A stretch of 64,000 bases of DNA from Rummeliibacillus pycnus (GCF_002884495.1 NZ_KZ614145.1:2742423-2806422), one strand, 5' to 3'. Positions 53,524 through 62,837 are shown, counted from the first letter of the stretch. A program made the numbers and translations. The notes: a model not told the origin generated them from the letters alone.

Positions 53524-54261
53524 ATGGAGAACTTTTTTGAAGTAAACTTCTGGGAAATGATACTTAGAACAACTCTTTCCTTTATAGTATTACTTTTTTT
53601 AGCTCGTCTACTCGGTAAAAAACAATTAAGTCAACTCACCTATTTCCATTATATTACCGGTATTACAATTGGGTCTACAGCAGCTCAAGTAGCTTCAGTG
53701 GAAGAAACTCCGTTTATTGATGGCATGATTTCATTAATATGGTGGTCAATTTTAACTATTATCGCAAGTTTAATTGCTTTAAAATCCTCAAAACTTCGCA
53801 ATATTGTGGATGGTAGCCCAACTGTAATTATTAAAAATGGTGAGCTTTCTGTCCAAGCGTTGAAAACTTCCAAACTTCATATGGATGATTTGCTTATGAT
53901 GCTCCGTGAGCAATCCGTTTTTTCTATCAAAGATGTTCACTATGCAATTTTAGAAACAAATGGCCAACTAAGTATCTTAAAAAAACCCGCAGAGCAATCG
54001 TCTACAAAACAAGATGTTAAAGCTGACGTTTCCATACCACCTCATATTCCGATAGAGATCATTGCGGATGGACATATTGTGTGGAACTCAATGGAGGAAA
54101 TGAACATAACAGAGGATTCGCTTATGAAAAAGCTTAAGAAAAAAAATATTGAAAATATCGAAGAAGTATTTTATGCACAACTTCAACCTGATGGTTCCTT
54201 ATATATTTGTACCCGTGAAGAAAATAAAGCAGCACAAAACGACAAAACAAAACAAACTTAG
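53524..54261 (+). CDS. DUF421 (YetF-like) membrane protein
   Basis: A 245-residue protein with three N-terminal helices (about 10-30, 40-58, 65-85), followed by two small alpha/beta domains. GKKQLSQLTYFHYITGITIGSTAA and SPTVIIKNG are hallmarks of the DUF421/YetF/YrbG/YkjA family, which includes the SpoVA-associated types and spore-related paralogues. No function is clear for this one. AGAGGAG is about seven bases from the ATG. Confidence 0.87.
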   Translation: MENFFEVNFWEMILRTTLSFIVLLFLARLLGKKQLSQLTYFHYITGITIGSTAAQVASVEETPFIDGMISLIWWSILTIIASLIALKSSKLRNIVDGSPTVIIKNGELSVQALKTSKLHMDDLLMMLREQSVFSIKDVHYAILETNGQLSILKKPAEQSSTKQDVKADVSIPPHIPIEIIADGHIVWNSMEEMNITEDSLMKKLKKKNIENIEEVFYAQLQPDGSLYICTREENKAAQNDKTKQT

Positions 54262-54348
54262 ATATTATTTTAATAATTTTTGTACTATTCACGATAATTC
54301 CCCAGGAAATATCAATAGCCACTTTTCTCTTATGTCAGGAATACATCA

Positions 54349-54390
54349 AAAAGGAGTTATACCTTGTAGCTTTGGTATAACTCCTTTTTA
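54349..54390 (+). terminator. Bidirectional terminator
   Basis: AAAAGGAGTTATACC/GGTATAACTCCTTTT, a perfect 15-bp stem between convergent genes. Confidence 0.93.
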
Positions 54391-54411
54391 TCTATTTAAA
54401 GTTCATCATAT

Positions 54412-54828
54412 TTACTCATAAATTTGTTGTAATGCATTTTTCATTGGTTCTCGTACATTCACTTTTGAGCGTATTTCTTTTGCTTTTTGTTCTGCTTCTT
54501 CTACCGTTTTTGCTTGTCCCAATTCCAGCAATGTAGCCGTAGCGATTGTGCCCGCACGACCACTTCCACTACCACAATGGAAGAAAACTTTTTTACCATC
54601 ACGATACGCATTCATCACTTCATATACTGCATGCTGAATGGATGGTATAATTTCCGCTTCCTCATCTGCAATCGGTGCATGAATTCGTAAATAATTTACT
54701 TCTTCTGGTTCAGCTACTCGTAAATCAATTACTACATCGACATTTTCGTTTGCAATAGCAGATTCAACATCTGCTACACCTCCAAAGAAAATCCGATTCT
54801 TAACTAATTCCTGATAGTTTTTATTCAT
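54412..54828 (-). CDS. Dual-specificity phosphatase-like protein
   Basis: A 138-residue protein with the C-x5-R signature H84-C85-GSGSG-R91 and a candidate general acid D55 in PIADEE. VVIDLRVAEPEEV fits the N-terminal strand of compact DSP/PTP folds. It should hydrolyse phosphotyrosine, phosphoserine or a phosphorylated small molecule. Its ATG lies inside the end of the kinase gene (8-base overlap), so both are made together, which hints at a shared substrate or cycle. Confidence 0.83.
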   Translation of the reverse strand: MNKNYQELVKNRIFFGGVADVESAIANENVDVVIDLRVAEPEEVNYLRIHAPIADEEAEIIPSIQHAVYEVMNAYRDGKKVFFHCGSGSGRAGTIATATLLELGQAKTVEEAEQKAKEIRSKVNVREPMKNALQQIYE

Positions 54829-55789
54829 CTCTTAATCCCCCTTCGTTAAGTAATTCTTTTATTTCTTCGTAACATGGCATTGCTGTAATAGCACCTGCTT
54901 TTGTTGCTGCATTTGCACCTAAGCGATTAGCAAAATGAACATAATTATAAGCTTCTTCAATTGTTTTAGGCATACCATATAAATGGACTTGACGAAGAAT
55001 ACCTGCCATAAATGCATCTCCTGCACCTGTAGTATCCACACAATCGATCTTAATAGAAGGAACGTGTTTTATTTCTTCATTAAATACTACATAGGCTCCT
55101 TTTTCACCAATTGTAATCATGATTAGTGGAATATCAAATTTTTTCAAAGCCGCAATGCCGTCTTCCAAAGTATTTGTTTGCGTTAAGAAAAACATTTCTT
55201 CATCTGCCAATTTTAATAGATCTGCATCTTTTAAGAAAGTCGCAATGGTATCATGGCAAATTTGGGCACTTTTCCAACGAAGTGGGCGAATGTTGGCATC
55301 CATTGCCACAAGTGCATGATATTTTTTTGCCAAAGCAACTGCAGCTTTTGTTGTTTCTAAAGCTGTCGGATGAAACATCGTATTGGAGCAAAAATTAAAA
55401 ATAGACGCATGTTTGAAAGCTTCCTCTTGCAGATGTTCTGATTCTACTTGAAGATCCGGTGTTTCATCAATATAATTTGTAAAAATTCGTTCATGTGCTT
55501 CCGTTAAATGTACATGGACTCCACTTACTCGTTTTTCAGGAATGATTTTTGCATAGTTCATAATAACGCCTTCATTGTCAAGTTCTTGACGAACAAACTC
55601 AGAAGTTTCATCATCTCCTGTTACGGTAATCAGTGCAGCTGGAGCACCGATGCGACTAATCCCTGCAGCCACATTAACAGTTGCACCACCTAAAAACTTA
55701 GTAAACGACGTATTTGTAGTATCATTAGCTATAAAATCAACGAATGCATCCCCATAGACGAGAACGAATTCCTTTTTGGTCTCTAACAT
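54821..55789 (-). CDS. PfkB-family carbohydrate kinase
   Basis: A 322-residue ribokinase-type sugar kinase. PfkB signature 1 appears as GGATVNVAAGISRIGAP (about 34-50) and signature 2 as DTTGAGDAFMAGIL (about 253-266), with the catalytic Asp in GAGD. The closest broad type is fructokinase; the true substrate is not visible from sequence. AAGGAG precedes the ATG. It is translationally coupled to a phosphatase; there is no sugar transporter or PTS gene nearby. Confidence 0.88.
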   Translation of the reverse strand: MLETKKEFVLVYGDAFVDFIANDTTNTSFTKFLGGATVNVAAGISRIGAPAALITVTGDDETSEFVRQELDNEGVIMNYAKIIPEKRVSGVHVHLTEAHERIFTNYIDETPDLQVESEHLQEEAFKHASIFNFCSNTMFHPTALETTKAAVALAKKYHALVAMDANIRPLRWKSAQICHDTIATFLKDADLLKLADEEMFFLTQTNTLEDGIAALKKFDIPLIMITIGEKGAYVVFNEEIKHVPSIKIDCVDTTGAGDAFMAGILRQVHLYGMPKTIEEAYNYVHFANRLGANAATKAGAITAMPCYEEIKELLNEGGLRDE

Positions 55790-55992
55790 TTACAAACTCC
55801 TTCACACATATCTTCCTTCTATCGTATCATGAAGTCTGACAACACAAAAGTAACTTAAGAAATAATTTAGGTAAAAAATCATAAGATGCAAATAATCATA
55901 TCCAATTTTGGATAATTACTTTAAATTATGTCTAGTTCAAGCAAATATTTACGTCCTCTGTTATACTATCTTCTGAAGGAGATTGATAACAA

Positions 55993-56556
55993 ATGGATAT
56001 TACTGTAAGACCTGCACAATTAGCAGACGCACCATTTGTAGCACCATTAATCGTAGATGCTATAGATGAAATTGCAAATCGCCTTACAGGTGAAGATGAG
56101 CCAAAAGCTATTCTTCAATCACTTGAAGAGCTATTTAAACGTACCGATAACAGACATTCCTACCTAAATACTTATATTGCAGAAATTAGTGGTGAAGTTG
56201 CTGGTATCATGGTTGTCTATGGAGGAGATCAAGCACCAACATTAGATCATAACTTGGAACAATGGTTAGCAGCCAAAGGGGCTTGTGTGCAAAAAATAGA
56301 AGTTGAAGCACGACCAGATGAATTCTACATCGATACCATCTGCACAACACCACAATACAGAGGCCACGGCGTTGGTACTACATTATTAAAATACGCAGAT
56401 AATGTCGCTAAGAAAAAAGGATATCAAAGAGTATCCTTAAGTGTAGAAAAACAAAAAGACCGTGCTCGCCATCTATACGAAAAGATGAACTTTATTTATT
56501 CAGAACCTTGGATGATTATTGGTGAAGAATTTGATCATATGGTGAAGAAAATATAA
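55993..56556 (+). CDS. GNAT-family N-acetyltransferase
   Basis: A 187-residue protein. Acetyl-CoA motif A reads IDTICTTPQYRGHGVGTTLLKYA (about 115-137), with motif B in SLSVEKQKDRARHLYEKMNF. It transfers an acetyl group to an amine; whether protein or small molecule is unknown. GAAGGAG is about 11 bases from the ATG. Monocistronic with a shared terminator. Confidence 0.88.
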   Translation: MDITVRPAQLADAPFVAPLIVDAIDEIANRLTGEDEPKAILQSLEELFKRTDNRHSYLNTYIAEISGEVAGIMVVYGGDQAPTLDHNLEQWLAAKGACVQKIEVEARPDEFYIDTICTTPQYRGHGVGTTLLKYADNVAKKKGYQRVSLSVEKQKDRARHLYEKMNFIYSEPWMIIGEEFDHMVKKI

Positions 56557-56570
56557 TATTGCGCACTTTA

Positions 56571-56603
56571 ACAAAAGACAGGCAATTTGTCTGTCTTTTG
56601 TTA
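56571..56603 (+). terminator. Bidirectional terminator
   Basis: ACAAAAGACAG/CTGTCTTTTGT around a 9-base loop, 14 bases after the GNAT stop; the minus-strand gene at 56679 also ends toward it. Confidence 0.85.
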
Positions 56604-56678
56604 TCTTTATTTAAAGCAAAAAATGAACAGTAGAAATCGCGTCAAAATTTATCTGGAAATTTTATCTATAACTATTTC

Positions 56679-57503
56679 TTAATAATAAGTTGGTGAAATT
56701 TTTAAGAATTGGTCATTTTTTACCTTTACATATTCAGTTCCGTTAATCTCTCCATTATATACAATTGCTTCAAAATCTAAAATTGCTGAGTCATTCATGA
56801 CCTCATAGTAACTCCCAAAAGAAATCTTATAAGTACCCGCCTTTAAATCTGTTCCTATTTTATACATACCTGGTTTTTTAACAGATGTGGAAAGTATATG
56901 TTTTACTTTTGAAGATGGGATAAAGTAAGCACCTGTCCCATAGTCATCCAGTTTGAAATATTGCCCTTTTGACAAACGGACATATGCTTGATTGTATACA
57001 ATATCATTTGAAAGAATTGCTTCAAAATTTGATGGTTCTTTTGCAATTTCATAGTAGACGTCCTTACCAAAAATCATGTACTCTCCAGCAGCAATATCAT
57101 TACCTACTTTATATGTACCTGCATATTTGGCATACGGAATAAGCGTTTTGATCGATTTTACTATTGAATATTTACTATAATATGTTTTCTTTCCTACCTT
57201 TTTTATGGCACGAACTTTATAATAATACGTTGTAGAAGATTTCAGTTTACGATCGGTATAGGAAGTGTTTTTCGTTGTAACTATATGTTTATACTTACCC
57301 ACTTTTGAATTAGCACGATAAATTTGATAAGTAGTTGCTCCCTTTACCTTCTTATAAGAGATTTTAATCTTAGTTGTACTTGTAGCCTTTACTGAAATGT
57401 AAGGCTTAGACGGCGCATTTACAGCTGATGCTTCAAACTGATTACCAATAACAAAGAAAATTGAACAAATTAATGTTAGAAATGCTACGATAAATTTTTT
57501 CAT
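56679..57503 (-). CDS. Secreted FN3 protein with two tandem GxYKxGxDxxAGxY modules
   Basis: A 274-residue exported protein. Signal peptide (about 1-27, ASA), one fibronectin-type-III domain (about 33-117; TTYQIYRANSKVGKYK, TTYYYKVRAI), then two related modules of about 72 residues: GTYKVGNDIAAGEYMI...FEAILSNDIVYNQAYVRLSKGQYFKL and GMYKIGTDLKAGTYKI...FEAIVYNGEINGTEYVKVKNDQFLKI. Such modules recur in Gram-positive secreted proteins; their role is not known to me. AAAGGTGGG precedes the ATG. Confidence 0.82.
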   Translation of the reverse strand: MKKFIVAFLTLICSIFFVIGNQFEASAVNAPSKPYISVKATSTTKIKISYKKVKGATTYQIYRANSKVGKYKHIVTTKNTSYTDRKLKSSTTYYYKVRAIKKVGKKTYYSKYSIVKSIKTLIPYAKYAGTYKVGNDIAAGEYMIFGKDVYYEIAKEPSNFEAILSNDIVYNQAYVRLSKGQYFKLDDYGTGAYFIPSSKVKHILSTSVKKPGMYKIGTDLKAGTYKISFGSYYEVMNDSAILDFEAIVYNGEINGTEYVKVKNDQFLKISPTYY

Positions 57504-57566
57504 CTTTACCCACCTTTATTAATAATATGTTCAATTTTAATATAAAAGATAGAAAGTTACTATATT

Positions 57567-58259
57567 TCACTCATACCGAATCCCCTGGGACATCTCCTCT
57601 AGTACTTGTTTATTTAAAATACGGAGAGAACACCGTTTTTTTTCAATAATGCCTCGCTCACATAAATCACGAACCACTCGATTTAAATGTCGATGTGTTG
57701 TACCAAGTAAATCAGCAATCTCCCCAATCTTGGTTGTTTGCAATTCTAAGCCAAACTCATTGTCTGGTGTTGTTGTGGACAATAAATAGCTTGCAAAACG
57801 ATTTTCTACAGATGCAAGTAAATTAACGCGAGACGCAGTTGTACTTGTTTGAAGTTTGTAACTGACATGATTCAATAAATCCTGTAAAAATAGTGGATTG
57901 TTCATTTCAAAATTGTATATATAATCACAAGGCAATACGATACATAAGCAATCTGTTACTGCTGTTATTTGTGATTGTACAGGTACATGACGTACCAATT
58001 CTATATCACCGATAATAGCAAGTGGATGATTAAAACGTAATAATAGAGATTTCCCTGTTTCAACACTTGAGGTAGCCTTTACTTTTCCTTCAACTAGGTA
58101 GAATAATGAGTGAAGTTTTATACCCTCGTGCAGTAAAATTTCTCCTGCTTTATACTTTTGCAGGGAGAACGGTATTGCATCTAGATTGGTGAAAATTTTA
58201 TGAAACTTATATTCGATTAATTTTTCTTGAAGTAATAACCGATCCTCGATAATCTTCAT
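57567..58259 (-). CDS. Crp/Fnr-family transcriptional regulator
   Basis: A 230-residue regulator with an N-terminal cyclic-nucleotide-binding fold (about 25-125; FYLVEGKVKATS) and a C-terminal winged helix (about 155-220; TKIGEIADLLGTTHRHLNRVVRDLCERGII). Fnr iron-sulfur cysteines are absent, so the ligand is unknown; YeiL-like proteins are the nearest type I recall. AAAAGGGAG precedes the ATG. It is divergent from the EamA gene with a perfect palindrome between them, which suggests autoregulation and control of the transporter. Confidence 0.87.
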   Translation of the reverse strand: MKIIEDRLLLQEKLIEYKFHKIFTNLDAIPFSLQKYKAGEILLHEGIKLHSLFYLVEGKVKATSSVETGKSLLLRFNHPLAIIGDIELVRHVPVQSQITAVTDCLCIVLPCDYIYNFEMNNPLFLQDLLNHVSYKLQTSTTASRVNLLASVENRFASYLLSTTTPDNEFGLELQTTKIGEIADLLGTTHRHLNRVVRDLCERGIIEKKRCSLRILNKQVLEEMSQGIRYE

Positions 58260-58276
58260 AAAAACATCTCCCTTTT

Positions 58277-58288
58277 GGACATATGTCC
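58277..58288. promoter_or_regulatory. Perfect palindrome between Crp/Fnr and EamA genes
   Basis: GGACATATGTCC lies 17 bases before the regulator start and immediately downstream of a TATAAT on the minus strand. It is a good candidate operator for the regulator itself. Confidence 0.5.
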
Positions 58289-58369
58289 TTTTTCATTATA
58301 ATTTGAATTGCTATGATGGTAGAAGTCAAAATATAAAATAACGTTCTATTCTTAGAAAATTTCTATTTA

Positions 58370-58378
58370 TGGTATAAT
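58370..58378 (+). promoter_or_regulatory. Extended -10 promoter of the EamA gene
   Basis: TGGTATAAT is a perfect extended -10 about 37 bases before the start; no good -35 is visible, as is common with extended -10 promoters or activator-dependent ones. Confidence 0.5.
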
Positions 58379-58414
58379 TCTTCTTTAGTCTTTTTATATA
58401 CAGGAGTGTCAAAT

Positions 58415-59305
58415 ATGAACAAAAATTTAATATATCCATTGCTGATTGTTATTGGATCTAGCTCATATGGGATATTATCCACGATTATCAAAGTAGCTAT
58501 GAATCATGGATTTGAGACGAAGGAAGCTGTTACTAGCCAATATTTTATCGGTTTCTTTCTAGCATTTATCTTATTTATCATTACTCAACGCGCTTTACCG
58601 AAATTAACGGGTAAAGGCTTTTTAATAATTATGCTATCTGGGTTATTAACTGGGAATACTGGCATTGTATATGGGCAAGCAGTTCACTATCTACCTGCTT
58701 CTCTAGCAGTAGTTATGCTATTCCAATTTACATGGATAGGTCTATTTTTAGATTGCATAATTCGTCGTCGTCGACCAACACGTAGTGAATTAATCTCCCT
58801 TGTATTCCTTGTCATCGGTACAATTTTAGCCGCAGGAATTTTAGATGTAGATTTAAGCGGTCTCGATTGGCGTGGATGGGCATTTGGTCTAGCATCAGCA
58901 CTTAGCTTTGCTTGCTTTATGCAATTCAATTCAAAACCAGTCGAAGGAATATCAAAAATTGGGCGTATGACAATAATGTCATTCTTTGCAATGTTAATTG
59001 TCATGGTATTTCAATCACCCGAAATTGTGTTCAATGGAAAGCTATTTGGAACTGAACTTCTTTATTTTGGTCTAGCTCTTGGTTTCTTCGGAATCGTTTT
59101 ACCTATACTACTATTTACGATATCCGTTCCTAAAGTTGGGGGAGGAATTGCATCTATTTTAAGTGCAATGGAGCTACCAGTTGCCATTATTACTTCCGTT
59201 TTAGTACTTCAAGAACACCTAACATTGTTCCAAGTATGCGGGATCATATTAGTGTTAATAGGTATGACTTTACCGACATTTTTACAAAAAAAATTAGTTA
59301 AATAA
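58415..59305 (+). CDS. EamA/DMT-family transporter
   Basis: A 296-residue drug/metabolite transporter with ten helices in two EamA repeats (about 5-140 and 150-290). The ends of the repeats, ALAVVMLFQFTWIGLFLD and IASILSAMELPVAIITSVLVLQE, are the family features. The ATG at 58415 follows AGGAG at eight bases; GTG at 58406 overlaps that site. The substrate is unknown. Probably regulated by the divergent Crp/Fnr protein. Confidence 0.88.
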   Translation: MNKNLIYPLLIVIGSSSYGILSTIIKVAMNHGFETKEAVTSQYFIGFFLAFILFIITQRALPKLTGKGFLIIMLSGLLTGNTGIVYGQAVHYLPASLAVVMLFQFTWIGLFLDCIIRRRRPTRSELISLVFLVIGTILAAGILDVDLSGLDWRGWAFGLASALSFACFMQFNSKPVEGISKIGRMTIMSFFAMLIVMVFQSPEIVFNGKLFGTELLYFGLALGFFGIVLPILLFTISVPKVGGGIASILSAMELPVAIITSVLVLQEHLTLFQVCGIILVLIGMTLPTFLQKKLVK

Positions 59306-59384
59306 CGAGACTTCACAGTTATTTCGCAAACTCCCTAATTCTTTTTGCTACAATGATTTATGCAAAATAGAAGGGAGTTTTTTG

Positions 59385-60146
59385 ATGAAAAAAATGACAA
59401 TGTTACTAATGGCATTGGCTACAACAGCAACACTTGCAGCATGCAATAGTAATACAAATACAGCAAACGATACAAAAAAAGAAGTAGCACCATTGAAAGC
59501 CACTTTAACTGTTCCTGAAACAGCAAAAGTTGGGTATAAAATTGAATTAAAAGTTGATGTAACTCAAGATGGAAAAGCTGTTACAACCGCAAAAGATGTA
59601 GCATTTGAAGTTAAAAACAATGATACAAATTCTGATAAAATGATAACTGCTAAAGTACAAGATGATGCGTATGTTGCTTCTTATGATGTCAATGATGCAG
59701 GCAAATATAAAATCACTGCTCACATTTCTGCAAAAGACGGTGGACATGCAATGCCAAATGCAGATATGACCGTTTCCAAAGATGCTACCTCTTCACATAA
59801 TGATCATCAATCTACATCTGAATCAGCTACTGAACAACACCATTATCATAGAGATGTGGCTATCACATACAACCATAAGCATACTGTAGCAAAGGACAAA
59901 GCCATTAATCTTAGTGTCACAATAAAACATGATGGAAAAGCCTTAACGGGTGCAGATATACATTATCAGGTTATCCCACAATTCAAAGGTGGACAACCAA
60001 CTTGGATCACATTAAAAGAAACTTCTAAAGGAACATATGAAGGTAAACATACATTTACACAAGCCGGTAAATATCAACTTAAATTGCATGTTGAAAACAA
60101 TGAAGGCTTACATGATCACGAAGTGAAAGAATTTATTGTAAAATAA
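59385..60146 (+). CDS. Lipoprotein with two YtkA-like domains and His-rich linker
   Basis: A 253-residue lipoprotein with lipobox LAAC (about 17-20). Two immunoglobulin-like YtkA/FixH-type domains (about 38-130 and 160-253) each have the pattern V-x-x-D/K-G-K-A-V/L and end in AGKYKITAHI or AGKYQLKLHV. Between them lies a His-rich stretch (SSHNDHQ, EQHHYHRD), with more His near the C-terminus (GLHDHE), suggesting metal (copper or zinc) binding at the cell surface. The ATG at 59385 follows GGGAG. Monocistronic. Confidence 0.8.
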   Translation: MKKMTMLLMALATTATLAACNSNTNTANDTKKEVAPLKATLTVPETAKVGYKIELKVDVTQDGKAVTTAKDVAFEVKNNDTNSDKMITAKVQDDAYVASYDVNDAGKYKITAHISAKDGGHAMPNADMTVSKDATSSHNDHQSTSESATEQHHYHRDVAITYNHKHTVAKDKAINLSVTIKHDGKALTGADIHYQVIPQFKGGQPTWITLKETSKGTYEGKHTFTQAGKYQLKLHVENNEGLHDHEVKEFIVK

Positions 60147-60167
60147 TCCCCAAACATTTTCTCTCAC

Positions 60168-60209
60168 AAAAAGCCTGAATGGAATTTATGGTTCCAATCA
60201 GGCTTTTCA
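60168..60209 (+). terminator. Bidirectional terminator
   Basis: AAAAAGCCTGA/TCAGGCTTTT with inner TGGAA/TTCCA, between convergent YtkA-like and MMPL genes. Confidence 0.9.
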
Positions 60210-60220
60210 ATGTCTTAAAA

Positions 60221-62344
60221 TCAATTATGTTTCAATTTTTTAGGCCAAAAGCTAAACTTTCCAAGAATCACAATAAGAGCTGGAATAGCAATTGGACGTA
60301 CAAGAAATGTATCTACAAGTACACCTACTGCTACTGCAAAACCAAATGCACGAAGTTCCATGACTGGTTGTGTAATTAATACAGCGAATGTTGCCGCTAA
60401 AATTAAACCCGCTGATGAAATTACTCCACCTGTTTTCCCTACGCCTTCACGTACTGCTTCTTTTATTGGTAAATTCTTTTGTTCTTCACGAATACGTGAG
60501 ATTAACATAATTGTATAATCGACACCTAAAGCGACTAAGAATACGAAAGTATATAGTGGAATTCGATAACTAATACCTTTATAACCCAATAAATCTTGGA
60601 AGAAGAATACACTAAATCCTAGGGCTGCTCCGTATGAAAGTAAAATAGTTGCCATCATATAAATCGGTGCTACTAATGAACGGGTTTGAATGCCAAGCAT
60701 CACCATAATTAATACCGTCATCAAAATAATAATACGAATTTCATCCCCATGACTTGCCGCCCGGATATCCGCATTTTGAGCAGTTTCACCAGCTATAAGC
60801 ATTTTCGCATCATTAATATGACTGGCACTTAAAAGTTGATTTGAATCTTCGCGAAGCATTTCGATATCATCAAATGCCTCTTCAGTATACGGATTATTAT
60901 TTAATACTAGATTGATTTTCGCGATATTTAGATGATCTTTGGCATAAGGATTTCCTTGAATTTCTGCTTTATTTACACTCTTTTGATCATTCAACTCATT
61001 TACTAAGGCAGATAATTGTTCGGTCGTTAATTCATCTTTTGCCTTAATAATCACTGTACTTGGTGCTATTTCCCCTGCAGAAAATGCCTTATTTAATACA
61101 TTATAACCTTGAATAGAAGACATGTCTTTTGGAAATGAATCCAACAGATTAAATGAATAGTTGACATGCCTAACCATTGAAGAAAAGATTACTAAAATAA
61201 TAAGTATAGGAGCCATCGCAATCCAGGGCTTTTCAGTAACAAATCGACCAAGCTTATGCCAGAAATTTTCTTTTCCAGCACGCTTTTCAGCGCGTTTTCT
61301 TGGATTAGATGGCCAGAATGATTTTTCACCCGCAATAGCAAATAATGCTGGCATTAGAGTTAATCCTGCCACAATCATTAAAACAACCGCTACTGCAAAT
61401 ACTGGTGCGAATCCTCGATACGATTCATATACTGCAAAGAACAGCGTTAGCATACTTAAGAATACAGTACCACCACTAAATACAATTGGTTCTTTAACAA
61501 AGTTTAGAGCATTTTTCATCGCTTCATTTACATGTAAGCCTTTTTCAAGTTCTTCACGGAAACGCGAAAATAATAATAATGAGTAATCCGTGATAACTGC
61601 AAATAACAGAATCATCATAATGGATAATGATTGACTATCAATTGCAAACCAATCTGCTTTTCCCATCAAACCGAGTAAACCATCAACAACAGAATACGCA
61701 ATACCAGCACCAATAAGCGGAATAAACGCTAACAATGGAGAACGATAAATAGCAATTAATAGTATGAAGATTAATCCAACAGTTCCTAAGATTAAGACAA
61801 CATCTGCTTTAGAAAACATTTCGTATGTATCTGCTACGATCCCAGCAGGGCCTGTAAAATAAGTTTCTAAATTAGCAGGTTGTTCTTTCGCAACTTGCTT
61901 TTTTAAATCATCCATTGTTGTTTTAACAACTTTATTTTCCATTCCTTTTGGGAATAACACTGGTAAAAAGAAGGTTGTTTGATCCTTTGAGAAAAATGAT
62001 GCACGTGCTTGCTTTGGCATTTTAGAAAGCGGCACAATCGTGAAATCATCATTTACATCTTTCATAACCTTCTCAATATTGGTAATAGCTTGATCGATTA
62101 CTTGTTCCTTTAATCCTTCCTTATCATGAACGACAACAAACAATGGAACACCTTCAGATGAAGGAAAATACGCTTTTAGTGCTTTTTCAGCTTGAATCGA
62201 TGCATCCGTTTCAGGAAGACCTGCGTTTTTATTTGGAGATGTCACTTCTTTTGCATGTGGTGCAATGCCCGATAATAGGCCAGCTACAATGAGCCAAGTT
62301 AGTAGGATCGCAATCCATCTTTTTTTCTCTCTAAATATTTTCAT
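60221..62344 (-). CDS. MMPL/RND-family transporter (YdfJ-like)
   Basis: A 707-residue membrane protein with the MMPL layout: helix 1 (about 10-28), extracytoplasmic domain (about 35-165), helices 2-6 (about 175-350), helix 7, a second extracytoplasmic domain (about 390-520) and helices 8-12 (about 535-695). Conserved features include ITDYSLLLFSRFREE and VDYTIMLISRIREE in the two halves, carrying the proton-relay Asp. Such proteins export lipids or hydrophobic drugs. No strong ribosome site is seen; it starts nine bases after the preceding gene and is probably coupled to it. Confidence 0.9.
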   Translation of the reverse strand: MKIFREKKRWIAILLTWLIVAGLLSGIAPHAKEVTSPNKNAGLPETDASIQAEKALKAYFPSSEGVPLFVVVHDKEGLKEQVIDQAITNIEKVMKDVNDDFTIVPLSKMPKQARASFFSKDQTTFFLPVLFPKGMENKVVKTTMDDLKKQVAKEQPANLETYFTGPAGIVADTYEMFSKADVVLILGTVGLIFILLIAIYRSPLLAFIPLIGAGIAYSVVDGLLGLMGKADWFAIDSQSLSIMMILLFAVITDYSLLLFSRFREELEKGLHVNEAMKNALNFVKEPIVFSGGTVFLSMLTLFFAVYESYRGFAPVFAVAVVLMIVAGLTLMPALFAIAGEKSFWPSNPRKRAEKRAGKENFWHKLGRFVTEKPWIAMAPILIILVIFSSMVRHVNYSFNLLDSFPKDMSSIQGYNVLNKAFSAGEIAPSTVIIKAKDELTTEQLSALVNELNDQKSVNKAEIQGNPYAKDHLNIAKINLVLNNNPYTEEAFDDIEMLREDSNQLLSASHINDAKMLIAGETAQNADIRAASHGDEIRIIILMTVLIMVMLGIQTRSLVAPIYMMATILLSYGAALGFSVFFFQDLLGYKGISYRIPLYTFVFLVALGVDYTIMLISRIREEQKNLPIKEAVREGVGKTGGVISSAGLILAATFAVLITQPVMELRAFGFAVAVGVLVDTFLVRPIAIPALIVILGKFSFWPKKLKHN

Positions 62345-62353
62345 ACACTGTCA

Positions 62354-62755
62354 CTACTTTCTATTAGAGCTAGAATCTATCGTAAATGTTGAAATAATAA
62401 ATAACCCAAAACTAATTAACAGAATCGATCCACCCAAAATATAAAACAGTAACGCAAAAGTACTGTTAATACCAAATGGCTTTAAGGTGTATAGCCACAT
62501 ACCTACTGTCAACCCGATTGAGCCAATTATTGTTGTCCAGCCATGAAAAGATAATAGTTTAGAGGATTTTATTTTAAATACGCTATAGAAAATTCCCCAT
62601 GCAAATACAGATAGCCAACCAACTACTAGAATATGTGCATGAATTGGCCGAAATTGATAACTACCTGAGCCAGCCATTTGTGAGCCTAAAAATGCACCGA
62701 TTAAACCAAAAATTGCTGCTAATCGAATTAACCGCAAACCCCATTTTCTTTCCAC
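62354..62755 (-). CDS. Small four-helix protein resembling haem-copper-oxidase subunit I fragments
   Basis: A 133-residue membrane protein with four helices (about 7-25, 38-58, 68-88, 98-122). The segment RPIHAHILVVGWLSVFAWGIFYSVF resembles the HAHL-x-x-x-GW motif of NorB/CcoN-like proteins, whose histidines bind haem. The start is GTG at 62755, eight bases after GGAGG; an ATG five codons earlier overlaps that site. Function is unknown. It leads a probable operon with the MMPL gene. Confidence 0.65.
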   Translation of the reverse strand: MERKWGLRLIRLAAIFGLIGAFLGSQMAGSGSYQFRPIHAHILVVGWLSVFAWGIFYSVFKIKSSKLLSFHGWTTIIGSIGLTVGMWLYTLKPFGINSTFALLFYILGGSILLISFGLFIISTFTIDSSSNRK

Positions 62756-62837
62756 AACATTTACCTCCATAGATTCAGACTTTTAATACTATGGTGTAAA
62801 TATAGCCTGTCAACATGAACTCCATATGAACTCTATA

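Noticed and set aside
61161-61586. 141-codon ORF inside the MMPL gene
   Set aside because: Antisense shadow; the minus-strand MMPL protein is continuous and well matched.
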